From contig NZ_CP078093.1 in assembly GCF_019203185.1 (NCBI RefSeq), forward strand, positions 62,001 through 126,000: a stretch of DNA of 64,000 nt. The letters run 5' to 3'. The notes under the pieces were generated by a model. It saw only the letters and a list, made by a program, of their open reading frames with translations. It searched no databases and had not been told where the DNA came from. The first letter of the stretch is position 1; each line of letters starts with the position of its first letter. Source of the stretch: Crassaminicella indica (GTDB lineage Bacteria; Bacillota; Clostridia; Peptostreptococcales; Thermotaleaceae). This document shows, piece by piece, positions 39,717 through 48,618 of the stretch. The position numbers and the translations under genes are program-made.

Positions 39717-42182
39717 TTACATAACACCTCTAAAAAAGTGTCCTTTTGTCAGACCTTTTTCTTTCATCTTCTTTATAAAGCTTTTTAAATCTTTGCTTCT
39801 TTTATTTCCTTCAATAATATTTTGCATCTCTTCTATATAAGCATTTATTGTATCTTCAATCTCCTTTGAACCTTCATCTGTAAAATTTATTCTAAAGCTA
39901 CTTAAACCTAAATCCATCAATTCTTTCATATGCTCAATCAAGCATAATTTTTGAGCATTTAATATTTGAACTTTACAATTATTATCTCTCATCATTGGAA
40001 AAACTACCCCTAATGGATCTTTTAGTCCAAATTTGTTTCTTTCACAAGCCCCGCAAGAATTTTTATCATTTTTCAATACTGTAGACACAGGACAATATTT
40101 ACTAATCATAAGAGGTAAATTTCCATGAATAATCACTTCACAAGGAATATAAGATTTTTCTATGATTTCTTTTATTTCCTTTAATGTAAGCTCTATAGAC
40201 AAAGTAACTTCTTTTACGTTAATTTCTTTTAAATATTTCACTGCTCCATTATTAAATACATTAAATGAAAAATCTGTAATCATATAAATATCTTCCAATT
40301 TTTTCATTATATTTAATACACCTAAATTTGAAACCAGCACTCCTTGTACTCTTAAGCTTTTAAATTTTTCCTTAATAATCTTCAATTCTTTATCCTCTGT
40401 AATTCTTGAAAAAGATGGAAATAGCGGTATGCTATAATCCTCTACCAAGCTTAAAGCTTTTTCTATTGTATCAAAATCATTGTAGTAAATTCTACCTATA
40501 TTAAGCCCTAATACAGCCTTCAACTGATTAATATTATTCACGCTTACAGAAAGCCTCACTTGTTTTTTATTTTCTTTCTCTTTATCTTCAAGCCAGCTTT
40601 CCATTCCTCCATAAAAGTTTTCTGAATTTATATTTTTTCTATGATTATGATTTTTCCTTAAAGCATTCATCTTTTCGATGGCTTTTCTTCTTAACCCGTT
40701 CATTTCTCCAATAGGAATTACTACTTCTTCATCTAACTGAATATCTAATTTCTTTAATTCATAAGGAGTATTTCCAAGCTTTGAAATTTGTTCATAAATC
40801 CGCTCTTTAGTAAGAGGTCTTTTGAGTGCTTTTTCGGCCTTAGCTTCTCCTTTTTCACAAACAACATTTCCTATATCATCCCATAATGATAATTCTATTT
40901 TTTTATCTAACAGACATTTAAACTCTCCATAAATAGGTATATTTTTATCTTTTCTTTCATATGTTTCGCGTAGCTTTTTTAAAAGCCTCATATCAGAGGT
41001 TTTATATACTAGACAATCCTTCGATACTACATGCTTAAAATTTATTTCAACAATATCGCCCGCTCTCCCTATATCTGTCTTTATACCGCCTTTTAAAATA
41101 TACTCTACAATAGTTCCTGGATTATCTCCCTTTTTAGCCCATATCTCAAGTCCATCACCCTTTGATAGTTCCTCTTCTAATTTTATCTTTACCCTCCTTT
41201 TTCTTTTGTCATAATCAAGAACCTTTCCAAGTTTTATACCTCTATTACTAGGTTTTGAAAAGCTCATAAGATTTCTCCCTTTTTCTCCTAATATATATCC
41301 TTTTGTAAATCTTCTATTAAACATCTGCTTTACTTCTTTTAGTGTCTTTTCATCTATTTTGGGTTTCTTTTTATTTGAAATATACTGATCAATAGCTTTT
41401 CGATAAGCACCCACAACAGCAGCAACATATTCTGGTCTTTTCATTCTTCCTTCAATCTTAAGAGATTTTACCCCTGTATCTAAAATCTTATGAATATCCT
41501 CTAATGTATTTAAATCCCTAGGACTAAGTAGGTAATCCCCAAAATTATGTGTTATTTTTTTCCCTGTAGTCATATCTATTAAATCATAAGATTTTCTGCA
41601 AGGTTGAGCACATCTTCCTCTGTTTCCACTTCTTCCTCCAATCATACTGCTCATAAGACACTGCCCTGAATAACTAATACATAAGGCACCATGTACAAAC
41701 ACTTCTAGATCTATTTTTGTATTTTTTTTCACTAGTGCAATTTCTTCTTTTGACATTTCACGAGCAAGAACTACCCTTTTAAATCCCATTTCTTCTAAAA
41801 GCTTTGCTCCTTCAAGGTTATGAACAGACATTTGCGTACTTGCATGAAGTTCAAAATCTGAAAATAAATCTCTCACAAGCTTTGCTACACCTAAATCTTG
41901 AACAATAATTGCATCAACATCTATGTTATATAAAAAGGCTATATATTTTCCTAATTGATTTAGTTCCTCATTAGATACCAAAGTATTTACAGTAACAAAT
42001 ACTTTTACACCTCTTATATGACTATACTCCACTGCTCTTTTTAATTCTTCTTCATCAAAATTTGTTGCATATTGTCTTGCACTAAATAGCTTTCCTCCTA
42101 AATATACTGCATCTGCTCCACTTTGTATAGCAGCAACTAACGCCTCCCAGCTTCCAACAGGTGCTAATAATTCTATATCCAT
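39717..42182 (-). CDS. U32 family peptidase-like protein, probable RNA hydroxylation factor
   Basis: 821 residues from the ATG at 42182, chosen because ACAGGAG lies 8 bases upstream; 10 more codons are open upstream. The N-terminal U32 domain (ELLAPVGSWEALVAAIQSGADAVYLGG) carries the cysteine set GALCISYSGQCLMS and RGRCAQPCRKSY (about 170-205). A DUF3656-like insert and a second U32-like C-terminal half (SCGACERNKFG, MRDNNCKV) follow. E. coli relatives (RlhA, TrhP) add hydroxyl groups to 23S rRNA C2501 or tRNA U34, so an RNA role is more likely than proteolysis. It lies between zapA and mutS2, all in the same direction. Exact RNA target not visible. Confidence 0.85.
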   Translation of the reverse strand: MDIELLAPVGSWEALVAAIQSGADAVYLGGKLFSARQYATNFDEEELKRAVEYSHIRGVKVFVTVNTLVSNEELNQLGKYIAFLYNIDVDAIIVQDLGVAKLVRDLFSDFELHASTQMSVHNLEGAKLLEEMGFKRVVLAREMSKEEIALVKKNTKIDLEVFVHGALCISYSGQCLMSSMIGGRSGNRGRCAQPCRKSYDLIDMTTGKKITHNFGDYLLSPRDLNTLEDIHKILDTGVKSLKIEGRMKRPEYVAAVVGAYRKAIDQYISNKKKPKIDEKTLKEVKQMFNRRFTKGYILGEKGRNLMSFSKPSNRGIKLGKVLDYDKRKRRVKIKLEEELSKGDGLEIWAKKGDNPGTIVEYILKGGIKTDIGRAGDIVEINFKHVVSKDCLVYKTSDMRLLKKLRETYERKDKNIPIYGEFKCLLDKKIELSLWDDIGNVVCEKGEAKAEKALKRPLTKERIYEQISKLGNTPYELKKLDIQLDEEVVIPIGEMNGLRRKAIEKMNALRKNHNHRKNINSENFYGGMESWLEDKEKENKKQVRLSVSVNNINQLKAVLGLNIGRIYYNDFDTIEKALSLVEDYSIPLFPSFSRITEDKELKIIKEKFKSLRVQGVLVSNLGVLNIMKKLEDIYMITDFSFNVFNNGAVKYLKEINVKEVTLSIELTLKEIKEIIEKSYIPCEVIIHGNLPLMISKYCPVSTVLKNDKNSCGACERNKFGLKDPLGVVFPMMRDNNCKVQILNAQKLCLIEHMKELMDLGLSSFRINFTDEGSKEIEDTINAYIEEMQNIIEGNKRSKDLKSFIKKMKEKGLTKGHFFRGVM

Positions 42183-42272
42183 TTCATCATCTCCTGTAAA
42201 AACATCTATCAATCCAATAAAAAAGTAGTAATATTAGTATATCACTACTCTCATCATATCATTAATCATATT

Positions 42273-42842
42273 TTATTTTCTACTTTTTTCATCAAAATTC
42301 TCAATAAATGCATCTAACTCCTTTCTAGCTTGTACATACTTAATTTGACTATCAAAAACCTTATTTTGCAACTCCTCATTTTCATTCCTTACCTTTTGTA
42401 TTTCATTTTCTTTTAGATTAAGCTTCTCTTTTAATGCTTCTATTTCCTTCTTTAGCATTTCACATTCATCTTTTTTTAAATTATTTTTTTTCTCTTCTGT
42501 TAATTGTTCAATGATTTTATTATATTCTATCTCTTTTGCTTCAAAATCTGCTAATACTGCTGCTAATTGACTGCGTGTTTCTTCTAGCTCCTGAAGGGGC
42601 TTTACTGCCTCCTCTTTTATACTTTCCATCTCTTTATTAACTTTAAAATACTCATCTGCAATATTTAGACAAGTTAAAACTGCAACCATTGACGTACTTA
42701 ATTTTCTACTATTTCTCGCAATGTCAATCATTTTTTCATCAACAAAATTAGCAACCCTCTGCATATATTCCTTAGATTCGCTACCAACCATTGTATATTC
42801 TTGTCCATATATTCTAACAACCACTTTGTTTTTATTGTTCAT
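42273..42842 (-). CDS. zapA: Cell division protein ZapA
   Basis: 189 residues from the ATG at 42842 (GGGAGAG upstream; the TTG codon before it is unlikely). The ZapA globular domain is at about 1-80: NKVVVRIYGQEYTMVGSESKEYMQRVANFVDEKM, then NSRKLSTSMVAVLTCLNIADEYFK. It is followed by an unusually long C-terminal coiled coil (about 85-185, heptads rich in E, K and L). ZapA bundles FtsZ filaments at midcell. The extended coiled coil is typical of clostridial ZapA and longer than the about 100-residue version in other bacteria. It is the first gene of the zapA-U32-mutS2-DUF523 run. Confidence 0.9.
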   Translation of the reverse strand: MNNKNKVVVRIYGQEYTMVGSESKEYMQRVANFVDEKMIDIARNSRKLSTSMVAVLTCLNIADEYFKVNKEMESIKEEAVKPLQELEETRSQLAAVLADFEAKEIEYNKIIEQLTEEKKNNLKKDECEMLKKEIEALKEKLNLKENEIQKVRNENEELQNKVFDSQIKYVQARKELDAFIENFDEKSRK

Positions 42843-43103
42843 CAATATCTCTCCCTCAAATAATTGGAGTCCTATATATGAATTCTTTAAATATAAGAAA
42901 TTTCCTTCTATATAATCTATTATATTATACAGTAGCCATTAAATAAATACTATAGTAGAAGTAAATATCATTTATTTTTTGAATATTCTTCATTTGCATA
43001 CTTAGGTATATGTCCTTGAATTTCTTGAACTTTCTTCTATATATTAGAATATTATAGAAATGACTAAAAGTTATCTGATACTAAAATTTTAAGGAGGATA
43101 TTT

Positions 43104-43961
43104 ATGAGTTTTATAAAAATATTTCCACAAATAGAAACAGCACAAATCAGTTCTTATGAACCAAATAAAGTATTTGGTCTATGTAAAAGTATGTACTTAG
43201 GAAGAAAAGCTACCAACAACATATTTCGAATGCTCTTTAAATTTCCCATTACATCGATTCCTGATGAATGTATAATTTTAAAAGCTATACTTAAAATCTA
43301 TGTTAAGTTTGCTGGAATGCTCATTCCTAGTTCATTCACCCCCTATGCACTAAAAAAGGATTGGAATATACAAACCATTACGTGGAAACAACAACCACTC
43401 TTTGATCCTAATATATCAGGCGAAACAATATGTATAAAAAGAACAGGTTTTTATCACTTTAATATTACAAATATAGTTATAAAGTGGTATAAAAATGAAA
43501 TCATAAATTATGGTCTTATATTAAAAGAAGATGAAGAATTAAAAAACGGAACCTATAAGCAAGTAAATACTGTTACCAACTCTAATTTAGCACCTATTAT
43601 AGAAATAACCTATACGCAAAACTCTAAAATAAATATTATTCCTACACGCTATGTTTCAAAAACCGAAGAAATAGATACAGATGAGCTTTATAGGTTTTCA
43701 TCTATAGTAAATATATCTCTTACTAAAACAATTACCTATCACGTTGAAAATTTAGGAAGTACCCCTGTAGAAATAAAGTTCCAAACTAGTCCAAATGGTA
43801 TTAGTTTTGTTGATGATTGTCCAGAAACAAGAATAATAAAGCCTCACGAGCTTATTTGGACTACCCCTTACTCATTCGCTAAATATGGACGTATTGCCGC
43901 AAAAAATATTCATCCTGGTGAAACATCAAGGATTAGAATTTGGTATGAAGCACAAGAATAA
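43104..43961 (+). CDS. DNRLRE domain protein with C-terminal DUF6385-like domain
   Basis: 285 residues. Residues 1-175 have the DNRLRE beta-sandwich pattern: FPQIETAQISSYEPNK, FRMLFKFPITSIPDECIILKAILKIYV, WNIQTITWKQQP, FNITNIVIKWYKNEIINYGLIL and NSNLAPIIEITY. Residues 180-285 (TRYVSKTEEIDTDELYRFSS to RIRIWYEAQE) resemble the C-terminal module seen in Firmicute surface or spore-associated proteins of the DUF6385 type. No signal peptide or transmembrane segment, so it would reach a surface only by mother-cell assembly. AAGGAGG precedes the ATG. It converges on the DNRLRE-TPR gene. A structural surface protein is inferred. Confidence 0.7.
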   Translation: MSFIKIFPQIETAQISSYEPNKVFGLCKSMYLGRKATNNIFRMLFKFPITSIPDECIILKAILKIYVKFAGMLIPSSFTPYALKKDWNIQTITWKQQPLFDPNISGETICIKRTGFYHFNITNIVIKWYKNEIINYGLILKEDEELKNGTYKQVNTVTNSNLAPIIEITYTQNSKINIIPTRYVSKTEEIDTDELYRFSSIVNISLTKTITYHVENLGSTPVEIKFQTSPNGISFVDDCPETRIIKPHELIWTTPYSFAKYGRIAAKNIHPGETSRIRIWYEAQE

Positions 43962-44001
43962 ATAAACAAACCACTGCAGCTTTACAGTAGTTTGTTTATT
44001 T
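43962..44001. terminator. Bidirectional terminator between the two DNRLRE genes
   Basis: AATAAACAAACCACTG and CAGTAGTTTGTTTATT form a 16-bp stem with one mismatch. It overlaps the ends of both convergent genes. Confidence 0.8.
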
Positions 44002-45768
44002 TCTTTTTAATAAAATTTTTTTCATCATATTTAATCCTTCAAAATCTATTTTATTGAAAAGCTTTATACTTCTCATAAACTCATCATAAGCCATGCGATA
44101 AAAATGATGATGATAATAAAGCTTTGCAAGTCTTAATAATACTTCATCATTCTCAATGAGATTTAGCAGCTGCAATGATTTTTCAAATTTTTCTGGAGAT
44201 GCTGCTTCAATAAGCATATTTAACAACTCAAAAATAATATCTAAAAATTGTTTAGATTCTTCTTGATCACTACTAATAGGATCACTGTTTTTTTCTTCCA
44301 ATATATTCTTTAAAGCATAATATATCTTTCTTTTATTAGTGTTTTCAGGATCTCTTACTCTATTTAATAGTTTCACTGCTTCATACATATTTCCGCTGAG
44401 TATTTCACACAGTACCATATTAAAAATAGCTTTTTCATAAAGCTCTCCCTTTTTTATCCCTTCAAAGCTTTTGTAGGCTTCTTTATAATTTTTTAAAAAA
44501 AGCAAACACATCCCTTTTTTGTAAATCTGCTTCCATGAAATCTGTATTATTTCTTCAGCTTTTTCAATATATCCATAGGCAATTTCATACTTTCTTAGCT
44601 TAAAATATATATTAAAGAGGATATCATATTCTTTTCCATCTAAATCTGTTCCCAAAAAAACTTCTAATCTTTCCTTTACCTCCTGAATGTCTCTTTTCTG
44701 TTGCAATAATATTTTTGCTATTGTACAGAGAGGATCAATCCATTTAGGATTTTTTAAAAATGCTCTTTTACAACAAGCATAAGCTTCATCATAATCTTCT
44801 AATTCATAATATATCTGCGCTAAAGCATAATATGCTTTAAAGCTCCCTACTCCTTCAATAAAATTCAGATGTATAGGCGGCTCTCCTTCTTTTAAGCATC
44901 TATTCAACTCCTTGATAGCTAAAGAAATTTTATTTTGCTTATAATATATTTTAGCTCTCATGTAAAGTAAATCTGTAAAATCAGAATAATATTTAAGCCC
45001 TTCATAAATAACTTCTAATCCTTCATCATACATCTGTAGTTCATCTAAAGACCTTATCATTCTAAATAATAATTTTGGTCCGTATTTTTCTTTCTGTATA
45101 AATTTTTCAAAAGCTTCTTTATAATATGCATACGCTTTTTTATAATCTTGATCATCAAAATACTGATTTCCCAGCTGATAAGCAGTTTTAGGATTAATAT
45201 TTTTAATCTTTATATTTTTTCTTCCAGCAGTATCATTTTTTTGCTCTAATTTTTCAAAATCTATTTGTAATTTTGGTACATACTCATCATTGTCTTTACT
45301 ATAAAAAGCTACCAAAGAATTCTTTTTTTCATCTAAAGCTTTTATCATTAATCCATAATTAGAATATTTTTCACAATACCAGTCATTAAAAAATTTTGTT
45401 ATGTCTATTTTTACATACGTATTAATTTCCTCATTGATGATCAAAGTTTCATAAAGCCCATCATCTATAGCAGGTTGATTGCTATAATTTACAGTATTTT
45501 CTTCAAATTTTTCTTTAATTCTATACACTTGAAACTCTTTTTTATATGATGGATGATCATTTCTAACAACATACAAAAACAATTCTACTTTTTTGATTCT
45601 TCCTGTTCCTTCTAAAGCTGGCAGATCAAAATGAATTAAACTTCTATAAACAGAATGATTCATATATTTTCCAACAAACAGCGCGTAATAATCTCCATAA
45701 TTTTCATAAGGCATAGCACTATTTATGGCTGCATCTTTAAAAGGCTTCTGTTCTATTATTTCTATCAT
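43996..45768 (-). CDS. DNRLRE domain fused to tetratricopeptide repeats
   Basis: 590 residues. Residues 1-170 form a DNRLRE module (KPFKDAAINSAMPYENYGDYYALFVG, YRSLIHFDLPALEGTGRIKKVELFLYVV, NYSNQPAIDDGLYETL, IDITKFFNDWYCEKYSNYGLMI). From about residue 190 the protein is a string of TPRs (AYQLGNQYFDDQDYKKAYAYYKEAFEKF and onwards). The C-terminal 120 residues are a clear paralogue of the end of the next gene upstream (FEKSLQLLNLIENDEVLLRLAKLYY in one, the same with D in the other). There is no export signal. It may present or bind the surface protein or its glycosyltransferase. It lies 75 bases downstream of the GT2-TPR gene and is probably in one operon with it. Confidence 0.75.
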   Translation of the reverse strand: MIEIIEQKPFKDAAINSAMPYENYGDYYALFVGKYMNHSVYRSLIHFDLPALEGTGRIKKVELFLYVVRNDHPSYKKEFQVYRIKEKFEENTVNYSNQPAIDDGLYETLIINEEINTYVKIDITKFFNDWYCEKYSNYGLMIKALDEKKNSLVAFYSKDNDEYVPKLQIDFEKLEQKNDTAGRKNIKIKNINPKTAYQLGNQYFDDQDYKKAYAYYKEAFEKFIQKEKYGPKLLFRMIRSLDELQMYDEGLEVIYEGLKYYSDFTDLLYMRAKIYYKQNKISLAIKELNRCLKEGEPPIHLNFIEGVGSFKAYYALAQIYYELEDYDEAYACCKRAFLKNPKWIDPLCTIAKILLQQKRDIQEVKERLEVFLGTDLDGKEYDILFNIYFKLRKYEIAYGYIEKAEEIIQISWKQIYKKGMCLLFLKNYKEAYKSFEGIKKGELYEKAIFNMVLCEILSGNMYEAVKLLNRVRDPENTNKRKIYYALKNILEEKNSDPISSDQEESKQFLDIIFELLNMLIEAASPEKFEKSLQLLNLIENDEVLLRLAKLYYHHHFYRMAYDEFMRSIKLFNKIDFEGLNMMKKILLKRK

Positions 45769-45842
45769 ATTTATTCACTCACTTTATATTTTTATACTAT
45801 AACCACGGTGAATTGTTTCCCTATATTATACGAAATAAATTT

Positions 45843-47651
45843 TTATGTTGTGAATAAACTAGACTGATCTAATGCATTTTTCATCATTTCTAAACCTTCT
45901 CGATCGATTCTGCCAAATATTTTTATAGACCTTATAAACTCTTGATAGGCTAACTGATAATATCTATTGCTATAATAAAGCTTTGCAAGCCTTAGTAAAA
46001 CTTCATCATTATCAATAAGATTTAATAGCTGTAATGATTTCTCAAATATTTCAGGTGTTGCTATTTTTATAAGCACATTTAAAAGCATAAATATTCTATC
46101 TGAAAATATTTTAGACTCCTCTTTATCTTCACTAATTACTGAACACACTTTCTCTTCTACCAAATTTTTAAAAGATTTATAAATTAAATACATATACGGA
46201 TCTTTGAATGTCTTTGCAGTACAAAATAATCTTTTTGTATTCTCTATGTTGTTAGAAAGAATTTCGCAAAGAATCATTTTATATACAGCCTGTTTATAGT
46301 AATCTCCTCCTTTTATTTTTTCAAAATAGCTATAAGCTTCTTTATAATCCTTCATAAATAAATAACTCATACCTACATAATAATTTAATCTAGTATCCTC
46401 CTTTAAAATATCTTTTGCCTTTAGAAAATATTCAAGAGCTACATCATATTCCTCCTTTTCAAAGAATATATCTCCTAGTTTTGTATATGCCTCTACATTA
46501 AGAGGAATTTCAAAAAATCTTTCTAACTGAAGCTTCACTATATCGATCTTTTTTTCCTTTTTCATCAGTATTTCAGCAATTCTATAAAGTGGTATATGAA
46601 AGCTAGGCTTTGCCTTTATTGTTTTTATATAATAATTATAAGCTTCATCATAATCTCCTAATTCTAAGTAAATTTCTCCTAATGCATAACTTGCTTTGTA
46701 TCCTCCTACATCATTCATATTACATAAATCAATAGGTGCTTCTCCCATAATTAAACACTTTTTGAACTCTTTAATAGCTAATGAATATTTCTTTTGCTTA
46801 TGATATAAACAAGCTTTTAGATATACTAAATCTGTAAATTTATCATAGTAGCAAAGTCCTTTGTTAATTACTTCCATTTCTTCATCGTATTTATGGAGTG
46901 CATCTAAAGACAAAATCATTCTTAATAAAAGCTTTGGAGTTACAGCAGATTTAGGTGTAAATTTTTTATATACTTTATAATAATACTCTAAAGCTTTTTC
47001 AAACTGTTCTAATCTTAAATACTCATTGCCAATATTAAATAAATGAAAATGATTATTAGGATCCTCCTTTAAAATTTTTTTTAAAAGCTGCATATTTCTA
47101 TCTGATTTTTTTTTCTCTTTTGCAACAGTTTTTAAATATCCATAGTGATAAACAATTATTTTTTCTATTTTTACTTTGCTATTTTCAATTATAGGATTAT
47201 TTTTATTGCATATTTGCTCATGAATTGCACCTTTATAATAATATCCCTTATTATTTCTAATAAGACGAATGTTTAAATTACTAGCTGTTTCTAGTCCTGG
47301 TTTATTACCAATATAGCTTAATGTTTGAAATATATATATATCTATATCATCATTATCTAGCAATGGAAGAACTTTATTTTGATCTAAACTATTTAACTCT
47401 TCATCAGCATCCATTGTTAAAATCCAATCCCCTTTTGCCTGATCAAATGCAAAATTTTTTGCTTCACTAAAATTGTCATTCCATTCATAGTAAAATACTT
47501 TTGCCCCATAGCTTTTTGCTATTTTTACAGTACTGTCAGTAGAACCTGTATCCACAACGATTATTTCATCTACTATATTCTTTGCACTTTCAAGACACCT
47601 TGAAAGATTTTTTTCTTCATTTTTTGCAATTACACATAAACTCAACAACAA
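45843..47651 (-). CDS. GT2 glycosyltransferase fused to tetratricopeptide repeats
   Basis: 602 residues. TTG at 47651 is used, with AAGGGGG 8 bases upstream. The N-terminal 230 residues are a family 2 glycosyltransferase: SLCVIAKNEEKNLSRCLES, IIVVDTGSTDST, AKNFAFDQAKGDWILTMDADEEL (the DAD metal-binding motif) and GAIHEQI. From about residue 195 to the end are TPRs, and the last 120 residues match the DNRLRE-TPR neighbour. GT2-TPR fusions often O-glycosylate proteins, with the TPRs gripping the acceptor. The acceptor here may be the 15-residue-repeat protein encoded just upstream (47707-48444). Cytoplasmic. Sugar unknown; dTDP-rhamnose is made by the adjacent divergent operon. Confidence 0.82.
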   Translation of the reverse strand: MLLSLCVIAKNEEKNLSRCLESAKNIVDEIIVVDTGSTDSTVKIAKSYGAKVFYYEWNDNFSEAKNFAFDQAKGDWILTMDADEELNSLDQNKVLPLLDNDDIDIYIFQTLSYIGNKPGLETASNLNIRLIRNNKGYYYKGAIHEQICNKNNPIIENSKVKIEKIIVYHYGYLKTVAKEKKKSDRNMQLLKKILKEDPNNHFHLFNIGNEYLRLEQFEKALEYYYKVYKKFTPKSAVTPKLLLRMILSLDALHKYDEEMEVINKGLCYYDKFTDLVYLKACLYHKQKKYSLAIKEFKKCLIMGEAPIDLCNMNDVGGYKASYALGEIYLELGDYDEAYNYYIKTIKAKPSFHIPLYRIAEILMKKEKKIDIVKLQLERFFEIPLNVEAYTKLGDIFFEKEEYDVALEYFLKAKDILKEDTRLNYYVGMSYLFMKDYKEAYSYFEKIKGGDYYKQAVYKMILCEILSNNIENTKRLFCTAKTFKDPYMYLIYKSFKNLVEEKVCSVISEDKEESKIFSDRIFMLLNVLIKIATPEIFEKSLQLLNLIDNDEVLLRLAKLYYSNRYYQLAYQEFIRSIKIFGRIDREGLEMMKNALDQSSLFTT

Positions 47652-47679
47652 GTTTATTCCCCCTTAATAATTTGTAGCT

Positions 47680-47705
47680 ATCGGAATAAATCCGATAGCT
47701 ATAGG
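47680..47705 (-). terminator. Hairpin between the repeat-protein gene and the GT2-TPR gene
   Basis: TAGCTATCGGA/TCCGATAGCTA is an 11-bp stem right after the repeat-protein stop. It lacks a clear U-tract, so it may stabilise the upstream mRNA or attenuate rather than fully terminate. Confidence 0.5.
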
Positions 47706-47706
47706 A

Positions 47707-48444
47707 TTAGTTATGACCTTGATACCAAGCTACTACAGAGCCTGCAACTGTAGAATTATTTTCTAGGATTAATCTTGTATACTTGAGATATTTTTGTGTA
47801 ATTAATATCTCTTTCTCTCCTGCTTCAAGACCTACTACGCTAGCTGCATCATCTATATAATAAGCTTCTAAATTAACTGGAGCTACTTGTATTTTTGCAT
47901 CAATAGTTACTGAATCAGAGATATTCTTCACATAGAAGGAATACATATTCTTTTCTGACGTATCCATTGTTAAAACTGTAGCTGTAGCACCAGCAGCAAG
48001 ATTACTTACTGTATAAACAGACTCAGCAAAACCATTACCAACTTTATCAACATTTACAGTATCTGTAATAGATTTCACTTCTGCTACATAAGTTACTGTA
48101 TCCACTGTATCTACTGAACTTATATTATCTACTGTATCTACTGATTGTACATTTAATACTTGCTGTACAGTATCTACTGTATCTACTGATTGCACATTTA
48201 ATACTTGCTGTACAGTATCTACTGTATCTACTGATTGCACATTTAATACTTGTTGTACAGTATCTACTGTATCTACTGATTGCACATTTAATACTTCACT
48301 TATTGTACCTATCGTAGAAATCTCACCAATAAGTAATTTCCCATTGGCGTCTACTGCAATTGCTCTAGTAGTACCACTATCTGTTCCATATATCTGTGTT
48401 TTCATCTGGCTAGCAACATTATTAAATACAATATTATTAGGCAT
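47707..48444 (-). CDS. Repeat-containing surface protein with DUF6385-like ends
   Basis: 245 residues, acidic, Thr/Val/Ser/Asp rich. Residues 1-50 (QIYGTDSGTTRAIAVDANGKLLIG) resemble the start of Firmicute DUF6385 proteins. Residues 51-95 are three exact 15-residue units VLNVQSVDTVDTVQQ, with a fourth partial unit after them. Residues 125-245 form a beta-rich C-terminal domain ending VVAWYQGHN. No signal peptide, LPXTG or membrane segment, so sortase anchoring is excluded. A spore-surface or self-assembling fibre protein is inferred, supported by a sigma-K-like promoter. Repeats rich in Thr and Ser could be glycosylated. ATG at 48444 with GGAAGGAG upstream. Otherwise uncharacterised. Confidence 0.72.
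   Translation of the reverse strand: MPNNIVFNNVASQMKTQIYGTDSGTTRAIAVDANGKLLIGEISTIGTISEVLNVQSVDTVDTVQQVLNVQSVDTVDTVQQVLNVQSVDTVDTVQQVLNVQSVDTVDNISSVDTVDTVTYVAEVKSITDTVNVDKVGNGFAESVYTVSNLAAGATATVLTMDTSEKNMYSFYVKNISDSVTIDAKIQVAPVNLEAYYIDDAASVVGLEAGEKEILITQKYLKYTRLILENNSTVAGSVVAWYQGHN
48127..48294 (-). repeat. 45-bp in-frame tandem repeats
   Basis: Three adjacent 45-base units (48160-48294), almost identical at the DNA level with single-base differences (for example TGT/TGC and GCTG/GTTG), plus a fourth partial unit to about 48127. They encode the 15-residue repeat. Such near-identity at DNA level marks recent expansion. Confidence 0.92.
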
Positions 48445-48503
48445 AAAACTCCTCCTTCCTTTGCTTTTATTTAAGCTTAGGAGTTGTCTCCTTAATCCTA
48501 GTT

Positions 48504-48530
48504 TATATTATGTAAATTTATTGCAAGTGT
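48504..48530 (-). promoter_or_regulatory. Sigma-K-like promoter of the repeat-protein gene
   Basis: Minus strand: AC (48529-48530), 16-base gap, CATAATATA (48504-48512), matching the sigma-K -10 pattern CATANNNTA with its AC -35 element. It lies about 60 bases before the ATG, with AAGGAGA and GGAAGGAG downstream. Confidence 0.5.
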
Positions 48531-48557
48531 GACAAATCAAAATACCTAAAATATACT
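48529..48557 (+). promoter_or_regulatory. Sigma-A-type promoter of the rhamnose operon
   Basis: GTGACA (48529-48534), 17-base spacer, TATACT (48552-48557), about 60 bases before rmlA. It overlaps the -35 region of the divergent sigma-K-like promoter. Confidence 0.55.
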
Positions 48558-48618
48558 GTATTAGAAGATCAAATAAATGAAATTTTTTAGTCTGTATCTA
48601 TTTTAAGGAGTGATTATA

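Noticed and set aside
48127-48294. 45-bp direct repeats as a possible CRISPR array
   Set aside because: The units abut without spacers and lie in frame inside a coding gene.
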